DNA from: Hydrogenophaga sp.
GTDB taxonomy: Bacteria; Pseudomonadota; Gammaproteobacteria; Burkholderiales; Burkholderiaceae_C
Length of the DNA: 54,493 bases
Reading direction: 5' to 3'
Assembly: GCF_011772445.1 (NCBI RefSeq)
Contig: NZ_WVZN01000046.1
Coordinates: forward strand, 1 to 54,493
In this document: piece after piece, positions 8,432 to 15,606 of the stretch
Position numbering within the stretch: position 1 is the first letter of the stretch
Layout of the letters: each line of letters starts with the position of its first letter
Program-made: the position numbers and the translations under genes
The notes under the pieces: model-generated
Databases searched by the model: none
What the model saw: only the letters and a program-made list of their open reading frames with translations
What the model was told of the DNA's origin: nothing

Positions 8432-9351
8432 CTGCCCAGTACCTCGGCCCCCTGCCGGACCACGGCCGCTTCCCTTACCGCGCCATCACGCAGCGCCCGC
8501 ATTACCGCTGGCCCAACGGCGCAGGCCTGGCGGTGTACATCGGTTTCAACATCGAGCACTTCGCCTTCGGCGAAGGCCTGGGCGCCGCCATCGGCCCGGC
8601 ATCGCCGCAACCCGACGTGCTCAACTTCAGCTGGCGCGAGTACGGCAACCGCGTCGGCGCCTGGCGCTGCCTGGAGCTGTTCGACAGCCTGGCCCTGCCC
8701 ACGGCCGTGCTCATCAACACCGCGCTCTACACGCATTGCCCCGAACTGGTGGCCGCCTTCGTGGCGCGCGGCGACGAACTCGTGGGCCACGGCCACAGCA
8801 ACGCCGAGCGCCAGGCCGCGCTCGACGAGGCCGGCGAACGCGCGCTGCTGGCGCACTGCCGCCAGCAGATGCGCGTGCACAGCGGCGTGGAGCCGCGTGG
8901 CTGGTTGTCGCCCTGGATATCCGAGAGCCGGCTCACGCCCGACCTGCTGGCCGAGACCGGCTACCACTACACGCTCAACTGGTGCCACGACGACCAGCCC
9001 GTGCCCATGCGCACGCGCGGCGGGCAGACGCTGTGGTCCGTGCCCTACCCGCAGGAGCTCAACGACATTCCCATGATCGTGGCGCGCCAGATGGACGGAA
9101 AGGACTTCGCGCAGATGATCGTGGACAACACCGACGAGATGCTCGATCAGGCGCGCGCCCAGCCGCTGGTGATGGGCATCGCGCTGCACCCCTACCTGGT
9201 GGGCCAGCCCTACCGCCTGCGCCACCTGCGCCGCGCCCTGCAGCACCTGGCCGCGGCGCGCGACCGGGGCGAGGTCTGGTTCACCACGCCCGGCGAGATC
9301 GCCCAACACATGGCCACGCTGGCCGCGCACGAACCCAAGGCATTGGCATGA
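8428..9351 (+). CDS. polysaccharide deacetylase-family hydrolase (PuuE/imidase-like)
   Basis: A 307-residue protein of the NodB-fold polysaccharide deacetylase family, in the PuuE allantoinase branch rather than a true sugar deacetylase. The NodB metal motif (TFDDG type) is replaced by GFNIEHFAFG, and the second motif reads ELVGHGHSNAERQ. GWLSPWISES and MGIALHPYLVGQPYRL also fit the PuuE-like group. Known members open the ring of allantoin or cyclic imides. No signal peptide is visible, so it should act in the cytoplasm. The GTG start overlaps the stop of the NTF2-like gene. An amidase follows, which fits ring opening to a half-amide and then hydrolysis. The family is fairly secure; the substrate is inferred. 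Confidence 0.75.
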   Translation: MTAQYLGPLPDHGRFPYRAITQRPHYRWPNGAGLAVYIGFNIEHFAFGEGLGAAIGPASPQPDVLNFSWREYGNRVGAWRCLELFDSLALPTAVLINTALYTHCPELVAAFVARGDELVGHGHSNAERQAALDEAGERALLAHCRQQMRVHSGVEPRGWLSPWISESRLTPDLLAETGYHYTLNWCHDDQPVPMRTRGGQTLWSVPYPQELNDIPMIVARQMDGKDFAQMIVDNTDEMLDQARAQPLVMGIALHPYLVGQPYRLRHLRRALQHLAAARDRGEVWFTTPGEIAQHMATLAAHEPKALA

Positions 9352-9352
9352 G

Positions 9353-9405
9353 CGCCGCCGGGCCGTTCCCAAGGCGCTCAGCCCCGCAGTGCGCAGCACG
9401 GAGGA
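9353..9405. repeat. degenerate copy of the 6491-6564 intergenic repeat
   Basis: CGCCGCCGGGCCG, then CCCAAGGCG, TCAGCCCC and GCGCAGC-CGGAG occur in the same order as in the element at 6491-6564, with the middle hairpin eroded. It sits between the deacetylase-like gene and the amidase. Its right end supplies the CGGAGG that acts as the amidase ribosome-binding site. Confidence 0.5.
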
Positions 9406-9412
9406 TTGTTCA

Positions 9413-10603
9413 GTGACCACCTTTCCCATTGAAGACAGCGTCGGCGCCTGGGTGCCGCACGGGCGTTTCGTCGTCGACGGCGCGCCGCAGGGCCCGCTGA
9501 GCGGCCTGAGATTCGCGGCCAAGGACGTGTTCCACGTCGCCGGCCACCCCACGGGCGCGGGCAACCCGACCTGGCTGGCCACCCACCCCGTGCCCACGGC
9601 GCACGCGCCCGTGGTCGAGCGCCTGCTCGGCGCCGGCGCCACGCTCATGGGCAAGGTGCTCACCGACGAACTGGCCTACAGCCTGCACGGCGACAACGCG
9701 CACCTGGGCACGCCGCTGAACACGCGCTACCCGGACCGCGTGCCCGGCGGCTCGTCCAGCGGCTCGGCCGCGGCCGTGGGCGCGCGCCTGGTGGACTTCG
9801 CGCTCGGCACCGACACCGGTGGCTCCACCCGCGTGCCCGCCAGCTACGGCGGCCTGTGGGGCCTGCGCACCACGCACGGCCTGGTCAGCGCCGAGGGCCT
9901 GGTGCCGCTGCACCCGTCCTTCGACACCGTCACCTGGCTGGCGCACGCTTTCGACAGCTTCGAGCGCGTGGGCCGCGTGCTGCTGCCCGCCAGCGCCTGG
10001 TCGCCGCGCCGCGTGCTGCTGCCCATGGACGCCTGGGAACTGGCCGACCCGCTGTTCGCCGATCCGCTGGCGCGCGTGCGCGACGCACTGGCCGCGCGCC
10101 TGGGCGTGGTGCCCGAGGCCTCACGCTGGGCCGGCGAGCAGGCCCTGGCCGACTGGCGCCAGGTCTATGCCACGGCCGGCGCGCACGAGGGCTGGCGCGT
10201 GCACGGCGGGTGGATCACCTCCGCGCAACCGTCGTTCGGCGAGGCCATCGCCGGGCGCTGGGCCGGCGCCAGCCGCGTGAGCGATGCGCAGGCCCAGGCC
10301 GCGCAAGTGCAGTGGGCGCGCATCCGCGCCGCCGTGCGCGACCTGCTGGGTGAGGACGGCGTGGCCGTGCTGCCCTCGGCCGCCAGCCTGGCACCGCGCC
10401 GCGACGCCGCGCCCGCCGAGGTGGACGCGGTGCGTTTGCGCACCATGGCCATCACCTGCATCGCCGGCCTGGCGGGCCTGCCGCAGGTGAGCCTGCCGGT
10501 GGACACGCCCGAGGGCGAGGTGGTGGGCGTCTCCCTGCTCGGCGCGCCCGGCAGCGACCTCGCCCTCATCCGCCTCGCGGGCGAGATCCACGCCGCCCTC
10601 TGA
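9413..10603 (+). CDS. amidase-signature family amidohydrolase
   Basis: A 396-residue amidase-signature enzyme. The Ser-cisSer-Lys triad is visible: Lys37 in RFAAKDVFHV, Ser114 in PGGSSSGSAAA and nucleophile Ser138 in TDTGGSTRVPA, with the family's 24-residue spacing between the serines. It would hydrolyse a carboxamide to acid plus ammonia in the cytoplasm. The GTG start is chosen because GGAGG lies eight bases upstream; an in-frame GTG at 9389 would add eight residues but lacks such a site. It follows the PuuE/imidase-like hydrolase, so a half-amide made there is a plausible substrate. It is shorter than GatA-type enzymes (about 480 residues), with a reduced C-terminal part. A GntR regulator follows. 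Confidence 0.85.
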   Translation: MTTFPIEDSVGAWVPHGRFVVDGAPQGPLSGLRFAAKDVFHVAGHPTGAGNPTWLATHPVPTAHAPVVERLLGAGATLMGKVLTDELAYSLHGDNAHLGTPLNTRYPDRVPGGSSSGSAAAVGARLVDFALGTDTGGSTRVPASYGGLWGLRTTHGLVSAEGLVPLHPSFDTVTWLAHAFDSFERVGRVLLPASAWSPRRVLLPMDAWELADPLFADPLARVRDALAARLGVVPEASRWAGEQALADWRQVYATAGAHEGWRVHGGWITSAQPSFGEAIAGRWAGASRVSDAQAQAAQVQWARIRAAVRDLLGEDGVAVLPSAASLAPRRDAAPAEVDAVRLRTMAITCIAGLAGLPQVSLPVDTPEGEVVGVSLLGAPGSDLALIRLAGEIHAAL

Positions 10604-10631
10604 CCCCGCCATTTGGTGCAGACTGCGCGCC

Positions 10632-11420
10632 ATGCCGAACGCCGCCGCCCCGTCAAAGAAAAAGCCGCCGCGCCGCGCCGCCACCCGCGCGGCCGATCTC
10701 GACCTCGACCCGCCCGCCCCGCGTGCCGCCGGTGCGCTGGCCGACGCCGAGGGCGACGACGTCGAGGCGCGCATCTACCGCGCCGTGTTCGAGAGCGTGA
10801 TGAGCCAGCGCCTGCCGCCCGGCACCAAGCTGCCCGAGGCGCCGCTGTGCGAGCTCTTCGGCGTGAGCCGCGCGGTGGTGCGCAAGGTGCTGCAGCGGCT
10901 CGCGCACGACCACATCGTGCAGCTGCGGCCCAACCGCGGCGCCACCGTGGCCGTGCCCACGCGCGAGGAAACGCAACAGATCTTCGAGGCGCGCCGCGCG
11001 CTGGAGGCGGCCATCGTGCGCCTGGTGGCCGAGCGCGCCACCCCGGCGGACCTGAAGGCCCTGCGCGCGCAGCTGCAGGCTGAAACGAAGGTGATGCACC
11101 GGCACGACCAGCCCGCCTGGGCGCGCCTGGCCAGCACCTACCACCTGCGCCTGGCCGAGCTCTCGGGCAACCCCATCCTGCACCGCTACCTGGTGGAGAT
11201 CGTTTCGCGCTGCTCGCTCATCGTGGCGCTGCACCAGCCACCGGGCAACGCGGCCTGCGAGCACGACGAGCACGAGGGCATCGTCGAGCGCATCGCGCGC
11301 GGCGACGCCGATGGCGCGGTGGCGCTGATGGACCGGCACCTGCGCGACCTGGAGCGGCACCTGATGCTGGACAAGCCCGCGCCGCGCAAGGACCTGGCGC
11401 ACCTGCTGGGGCTGGGCTGA
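10632..11420 (+). CDS. GntR-family regulator (FadR/FCD type), likely controls the liv/amidase cluster
   Basis: A 262-residue transcription factor. A long basic, Pro/Ala-rich tail (residues 1-40) precedes a winged helix at about 45-110 (LPPGTKLPEAPLCELFGVSRAVVRKVLQRLAHDHIVQLRPNRGATV is split here only by its turns). A helical FCD ligand domain with metal-site histidines follows at about 120-250. It is the last gene of the 8000-11420 unit and very probably senses the substrate or product of that pathway. The palindrome GATTGTTGACAATC at 7878-7891 is its best candidate operator. It converges on another GntR gene across a shared hairpin at 11417-11443. The unusually long basic N-terminal extension is noteworthy. 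Confidence 0.87.
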   Translation: MPNAAAPSKKKPPRRAATRAADLDLDPPAPRAAGALADAEGDDVEARIYRAVFESVMSQRLPPGTKLPEAPLCELFGVSRAVVRKVLQRLAHDHIVQLRPNRGATVAVPTREETQQIFEARRALEAAIVRLVAERATPADLKALRAQLQAETKVMHRHDQPAWARLASTYHLRLAELSGNPILHRYLVEIVSRCSLIVALHQPPGNAACEHDEHEGIVERIARGDADGAVALMDRHLRDLERHLMLDKPAPRKDLAHLLGLG

Positions 11421-11443
11421 TCGGCGAGGCCCGCGCCGATCAG
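11417..11443. terminator. bidirectional hairpin covering both stop codons of convergent GntR genes
   Basis: CTGATCGGCG and CGCCGATCAG form a perfect 10-bp stem around a 7-base loop. The two arms contain the TGA stops of the plus-strand gene (11418-11420) and of the minus-strand gene (complement of 11440-11442). The symmetry suits a two-way terminator, although there is no T-run on either side. Confidence 0.6.
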
Positions 11444-12114
11444 CGCATGCGCAGCATCAGCTCGGCCTGGGCGGTGCCGCCCACCGTGATGTGTTCGGTC
11501 ATGGCGCGCTGCGCCTCGGGCTCATCGCCGCGCACGATGGCGCGCACGATGGCGCCGTGCTCGCGGTGCGAGGCCAGCATGCGGCCCGGGCGCTCGAAGG
11601 ACACCGGCCGGTAGGCCGCCAGCCGCTCGCGGATGCGCACGATCTGGCCGGCCAGGTAGGCGTTGTCGCAGCCCTGGTAGATGAGGCCGTGCAGGCGGAC
11701 GTTGAGCTCGGTGTATGCCGCGATGTCGTCACGCTCGGCGGCCTGCCCGGCCTCGACCTGCACGGCCTCGAGCGCGTGGCGCTGTTCGTTGCTCATGCGG
11801 CGCGCGCTCAGGCGGGCCGCTTCGGCTTCGAGCACCGCCAGCACCTCCAGCATGCCGAAGATCTCGCGCGGCTCCAGCCGCGTGACGACCGCGCCGCGCC
11901 GCGGCGAGAAATTCATCAGACCGGCGGCGGCCAATTGCAGCAGCGCCTCCTTGGCCGGCGTGCGCGAAATGCCGAAGCGCTCGGCCACGGCCTTCACGTC
12001 CAGGGCGTCGCCGGGGCGCAGGCGGCCCTGTCGGATGTCGTCCTCCAGCGCCCGGCGCACCTCGTCGGTCACGGTGGCCGCCGTGGGTTCGGCCAGGGTC
12101 GTCGTGTCGTTCAT
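11440..12114 (-). CDS. GntR-family regulator (FCD type), likely controls the crotonase/CoA-transferase operon
   Basis: A 224-residue regulator. The winged helix lies at about 15-80 (DALDVKAVAERFGISRTPAKEALLQLAAAGL, then SPRRGAVVTRL), and the FCD domain at about 90-215 includes ELNVRLHGLIYQGC and ASHREHGAIVRAI, whose histidines usually bind a metal that holds the ligand. It diverges from the crotonase gene at 12240, the usual position for a regulator of that operon. The ligand would be an organic acid or CoA-related compound handled by the operon. It is clearly different from the GntR encoded at 10632, so the convergent pair is not a recent duplication. Confidence 0.88.
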   Translation of the reverse strand: MNDTTTLAEPTAATVTDEVRRALEDDIRQGRLRPGDALDVKAVAERFGISRTPAKEALLQLAAAGLMNFSPRRGAVVTRLEPREIFGMLEVLAVLEAEAARLSARRMSNEQRHALEAVQVEAGQAAERDDIAAYTELNVRLHGLIYQGCDNAYLAGQIVRIRERLAAYRPVSFERPGRMLASHREHGAIVRAIVRGDEPEAQRAMTEHITVGGTAQAELMLRMR

Positions 12115-12186
12115 GGGTGGGCAGTGTACGGGGCCAGCGCCATGCAGGAATTCATGCCTCGCGGTTTACCCTGATAGAAAATCCAC

Positions 12187-12215
12187 TTGACGGTTAAAAG
12201 TCAGCCATATAAATT
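12187..12215 (+). promoter_or_regulatory. probable sigma-70 promoter of the crotonase operon
   Basis: TTGACG at 12187-12192 is followed by TATAAA at 12208-12213 (15-base spacing) or TAAATT at 12210-12215 (17-base spacing), in an AT-rich island unlike its surroundings. The adjoining TTTATACAAA at 12214-12223 is a partial palindrome that could be an operator half for the divergent GntR regulator. Confidence 0.6.
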
Positions 12216-12239
12216 TATACAAACAGTACGGAGACCAAG

Positions 12240-13046
12240 ATGAATGCAAGAGAAGAAGGTCTGAGCGATCTTCCCGAACTGGTCATCGCCGATGGCGTGG
12301 CCACCGTGACCCTGCGCCGCCCGCGCGTACTCAACCGCCTGCAGGCCGAAGACGTGATCCGTCTGCGCGAGATCTGGGCCGAGGTGGAACGCGATCCGTC
12401 CGTGCGCGTGCTCGTCCTGACGGGCACCGGCCGTGCCTTCAGCAGCGGTTACGACCTGGACGAACTCGGCGAGCGCAGCGGCGCCATCGCCCCCGCGGGC
12501 CGGGCCGAGCGTCCGCTGCCCGACTTCCCGGCCATGACGCTGGAGCTGGAGAACCTTCGCGTGCCCACCGTGTGCCGCCTCAACGGCCCGGTCTATGGCG
12601 GCGCCACCGATCTGGCGCTGAGCTGCGATTTCCGCGTCGGCCGCAGCGACTGCGAGATGTTCATGCCCGCCAGCCGACTGGGTCTGCACTACTACACCGA
12701 GGGCCTGATCCGCTGGTCGCACCGGCTGGGCACCAACGCGGCGCGCCGCCTCTTTCTCACGTCTACCACCATCAAGGCCGAGGAGATGCACCGCATCGGT
12801 TACCTGACCGATGTGGTGGCCCCCGAGGCGCTGGACGACGCGGTGGACACCCTGGTGCGCACCCTGGCCGCGCAGGCGCCGCTGGCGGTGGCGGGCATGA
12901 AGCGCTCGCTCAACCAGATCGCGCGCGGCGAACTCGACGTGGCCGCCAGCGACGAGCGCCACCGCACCAGCCTGGCCAGCGAGGACCTGCGCGAGGGCAT
13001 GGCCGCCTGGCAGGAACGCCGCGCCCCCGTGTTCAAGGGACGCTGA
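12240..13046 (+). CDS. crotonase-superfamily protein (enoyl-CoA hydratase/isomerase-like) lacking both catalytic glutamates
   Basis: A 268-residue crotonase-fold protein. The first oxyanion-hole segment is GRAFSSGYDLDEL and the second NGPVYGGATDLALSCDFRV. In true hydratases the second region carries GGGCEL (Glu144 in rat) and FPE (Glu164). Here these positions read GATDL and MPASRLGL, so one Glu is Asp and the other is lost. It may therefore be an isomerase, decarboxylase, thioesterase or other crotonase rather than a hydratase. GGAG lies six bases before the ATG. It is first in an operon with a Bug binding protein and a CaiB CoA-transferase, divergent from a GntR regulator, which suggests action on the CoA ester that the transferase makes. 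Confidence 0.82.
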   Translation: MNAREEGLSDLPELVIADGVATVTLRRPRVLNRLQAEDVIRLREIWAEVERDPSVRVLVLTGTGRAFSSGYDLDELGERSGAIAPAGRAERPLPDFPAMTLELENLRVPTVCRLNGPVYGGATDLALSCDFRVGRSDCEMFMPASRLGLHYYTEGLIRWSHRLGTNAARRLFLTSTTIKAEEMHRIGYLTDVVAPEALDDAVDTLVRTLAAQAPLAVAGMKRSLNQIARGELDVAASDERHRTSLASEDLREGMAAWQERRAPVFKGR

Positions 13047-13053
13047 AGCGCGA

Positions 13054-13069
13054 GGGGCCGCAGAGCCCC
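13054..13069 (+). promoter_or_regulatory. intercistronic hairpin before Bug gene
   Basis: GGGGC and GCCCC form a 5-bp stem with a 6-base loop just after the crotonase stop codon. It may protect or partly end the upstream message, so that the downstream binding protein is expressed at a different level. Confidence 0.3.
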
Positions 13070-13099
13070 CGCCATCGATCACAACGAAGGAGACAAGAC

Positions 13100-14083
13100 A
13101 TGAGCATTCAACGACGCACCCTGTTGCGCCTGGCGGGCGCCGCCCCGGCGGTGCTGGCCCTGCCCGCGCTGCACGCCGACACCTGGCCTTCGCAGGCCTT
13201 CAAGCTGCATATCGGCTACAGCACCGGCGGTGCGGCCGACATCGTGGCCCGCACCCTGGCCGTGCGGCTGGAAAAGCTGCTGGGCCAGCCGGTGGTGTTC
13301 GAGTACCGCCCCGGCGCGGGCGGCGCCATCGCCGCGGCCTACGTGGCGCGCCAGCCCGCCGATGGCTACCAGCTCTACCTGGCCGACACCGGCAGCATGG
13401 CCATCATCCCCAACCTGCGCAGCGTGGCCTACGACCCGGTGCGCGACTTCACTCCGCTGGGCTACGTGGGCGCCAGTGGCCTGGTGCTTCTGGTCAACAA
13501 CGAGGTGCCGGCCACCGACGTGCCCTCGCTGGTGAAGCTGCTGAAGGAGAAACCAGAGGCCTATGCGTACTCGTCCTCCGGCATCGGCTCGCCGCATCAG
13601 CTTGCAGGCGAGCTGTTCAAGCAGCTCACCGGCACGCAGATCCGCCACGTGCCCTACCGGGGCGCAGCGCCCGCGATGAACGACCTCATGGCCGGCCAGG
13701 TGCAGGTGGCCTTCGCCACCATCGCGCCCGCGCTGCCGCTGATCCAGGCAGGGCGCATGCGCGCCATCGCCGTCACCTCGGCGAAGCGCTCGTCCAGCCT
13801 GAAGAACATCCCCACCATCGCCGAGCAGGGCGTGGCGGGCTACGAGGCCACGCCCTGGTTCGCCATGGTGGCGCCGCCGCAACTGCCCGCGGCCATCGCG
13901 CAGCGCCTGCAGCAGGCCATGGCCCAGACCATCGCCGACCCCGAGGTGGTGGCCACGCTGGAGCGCTACGGCGTCGAGGACGCGGTCGCGCAGACGCCCG
14001 CCTGGCTCGTCGAGCGCATCCGCGCCGACCACGCCAAGTGGGGCGGCGTGATCAAAACCGCCGGCATCAAGATGGACAACTGA
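13100..14083 (+). CDS. Bug/TctC-family periplasmic solute-binding protein
   Basis: A 327-residue member of the tripartite tricarboxylate transporter receptor (Bug) family. The N-terminus IQRRTLLRLAGAAPAVLALPALHA carries an RR motif and looks like a Tat or Sec signal. Family marks follow: IGYSTGGAADIVARTLA, VVFEYRPGAGGAIAAAYVA, SSSGIGSPHQLAGELF and HVPYRGAAPAMNDLMAGQVQ. Bug proteins bind organic acids, aromatic acids or amino acids with two ordered waters. AAGGAGA lies before the ATG. No TctA/TctB membrane genes are nearby, as is usual for the expanded Bug sets of Burkholderiales, so it must use distant membrane subunits or act as a sensor. It lies between the crotonase and CoA-transferase genes, so its ligand is probably the acid activated by that transferase. 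Confidence 0.9.
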   Translation: MSIQRRTLLRLAGAAPAVLALPALHADTWPSQAFKLHIGYSTGGAADIVARTLAVRLEKLLGQPVVFEYRPGAGGAIAAAYVARQPADGYQLYLADTGSMAIIPNLRSVAYDPVRDFTPLGYVGASGLVLLVNNEVPATDVPSLVKLLKEKPEAYAYSSSGIGSPHQLAGELFKQLTGTQIRHVPYRGAAPAMNDLMAGQVQVAFATIAPALPLIQAGRMRAIAVTSAKRSSSLKNIPTIAEQGVAGYEATPWFAMVAPPQLPAAIAQRLQQAMAQTIADPEVVATLERYGVEDAVAQTPAWLVERIRADHAKWGGVIKTAGIKMDN

Positions 14084-14157
14084 CACCCCCTGCCGCGCTT
14101 CGCGCGACCCCCCAGGGGGCGGCACCTGCGGCCCGGCAAAGCCGGTTCCGCGGCGCC
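14084..14157. repeat. second type of GC-rich intergenic repeat (CACCCCCTGCC...CCGGCAAAGCCGG)
   Basis: Immediately after the Bug stop codon, this 74-base stretch contains CACCCCCTGCCGCGCTTCG, CCCCCCAGGGGG and the perfect hairpin CCGGC-AAA-GCCGG followed by TTCCGCGG. I recall near-identical elements between genes in many Comamonadaceae genomes. It can fold into successive hairpins and may act as a terminator or as an RNA stabiliser before the CoA-transferase gene. Confidence 0.6.
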
Positions 14158-14186
14158 CTGACCTGGACCACATCAAGTCAACACCA

Positions 14187-15434
14187 ATGAATGAATCCAA
14201 CGACGTTTCCGAGGACTTCGAGCGCCCGCTCGCGGGCCTGAAGGTGCTGGAGCTGTCGCAGATCATGGCCGGCCCGGTGTGCGGCCTGATGCTGGCCGAC
14301 ATGGGCGCCGACGTGATCAAGCTGGAGCGCTTCCCGGGCGGCGACGACGCGCGCGGCTACCAGCGCCCGGGCGACCCGGGCCTGTCGCCAGCCTTCACCA
14401 TGATCAACCGGGGCAAGCGCTCGGTGGCGCTGGACATCCGCACACCCGAGGGCCGCGAGGCGCTGCTGCGCCTGGTGGCGCAGGTGGACGTGGTGACGGA
14501 GAACTTCCGTGTGGGCACCATGGAGCGCCTGGGCCTGGGACACGAGGTGCTGATGCAGGCCAACCCACGCCTGATCTACGCCGCCATCTCGGGCTACGGC
14601 CGCGTCGGCCCGCTGGCGCAGCAGGGTGGCTTCGACCTGATCCTGCAGGCCTTCTCGGGGCTGATCAGCGTCACTGGCGAGGAGGGCCGCGCGGGCGTCA
14701 AGCCCGGCATTTCGGTGGCCGACGTGAACGCCGGCATCCTGGCCGCGCTGGGCGTGCTGGCTGCCTACATCCGCCGCCTGCGCACCGGGCGCGGCGGGCG
14801 GGTCGACACGTCGTTGCTGCAGGCCTGTCTGCAGCAGACTTACTGGTTCGCGGCGGCGTACTTCTCCAAGGGCGTGGTGGCCAAACCCATGGGCACGGCG
14901 CACCCGCTGATCGCGCCGTACCAGACCTTCGCCTGTGCCGACGGCGCCATAGCCATCGGCGGCGGCAACCAGGCCAACTGGCTGCGCATCGCCGCCACGC
15001 TGGGCCACCCCGAGTGGGCGGACGACCCGCGCTTTGGCACCGGCGCCTCGCGCCTGGGCCATCGGCACGCGCTGGAGGCCCTGATGACCGAGGTGCTGCG
15101 CACGAACACCGTGGCCCATTGGACGGCGGCCCTGGCTGGCGCTGGCGTGCCCGTAGGCCCTGTGCAGGACGTGGGCCAGGCCCTGAGCCACCCGCAAACC
15201 CGCGCCGTGGGCATGGTGATCGACAACCCCGACCGGCGCACCGGCCTGGACAAGGCGGTGGGCTGTCCGGTGCACTTCGACGGCCACAGCCCCACGCGCA
15301 ACGGTCCCGCGCCGCTGGTGGGTGAGCACACACAACAGGTGCTGCGCGAGTTCGGCTTCGACGACGAGTCCCTGAGGCGCCTGGCCGAGGCGGGCGCGAT
15401 CCCGCCGGCGCGCCGTGCGGCCGAGCCGGTGTGA
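14187..15434 (+). CDS. CaiB/BaiF-family CoA-transferase
   Basis: A 415-residue class III CoA-transferase, full length for the family. It opens with PLAGLKVLELSQIMAGPVCGLMLADMGADVIKLE, the classic start, and continues with NRGKRSVALDIRTPEGREALLRL. The GVKPGISVADVNAGILAALG stretch carries the aspartate that forms the acyl anhydride and glutamyl/aspartyl-CoA intermediates (frc-type Asp169). It would move CoA from a donor such as succinyl-CoA to an organic acid in the cytoplasm. It is third in the operon after the crotonase and Bug protein, separated by a repeat element. Together they suggest uptake, CoA activation and conversion of an acid whose identity cannot be read here. Confidence 0.9.
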   Translation: MNESNDVSEDFERPLAGLKVLELSQIMAGPVCGLMLADMGADVIKLERFPGGDDARGYQRPGDPGLSPAFTMINRGKRSVALDIRTPEGREALLRLVAQVDVVTENFRVGTMERLGLGHEVLMQANPRLIYAAISGYGRVGPLAQQGGFDLILQAFSGLISVTGEEGRAGVKPGISVADVNAGILAALGVLAAYIRRLRTGRGGRVDTSLLQACLQQTYWFAAAYFSKGVVAKPMGTAHPLIAPYQTFACADGAIAIGGGNQANWLRIAATLGHPEWADDPRFGTGASRLGHRHALEALMTEVLRTNTVAHWTAALAGAGVPVGPVQDVGQALSHPQTRAVGMVIDNPDRRTGLDKAVGCPVHFDGHSPTRNGPAPLVGEHTQQVLREFGFDDESLRRLAEAGAIPPARRAAEPV

Positions 15435-15606
15435 CACCATCCTTGAGGCGTGACCTGTCGCACGCTCCGCGCATCGGGCGAGCGCTGTGCCCGGCAAGGT
15501 CTGTATACCCCCTGTGCACATCGCGCTCTGTCACGTAGAGTCGCCGCACGCCCGATCAAATGACCGTCAGGGAGGCTGGCGGGGCGGGTGAGGAGGACAC
15601 CCCGGC

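Noticed and set aside
10632..12114. Convergent GntR genes as a recent inverted duplication
   Set aside because: The two proteins differ in length, N-terminal tail and most residues outside the family motifs.
15435..15606. Promoter for the NarL-type kinase operon
   Set aside because: I looked for -35/-10 pairs and sigma-28 or sigma-54 motifs and found none convincing; only the ribosome-binding site is clear.
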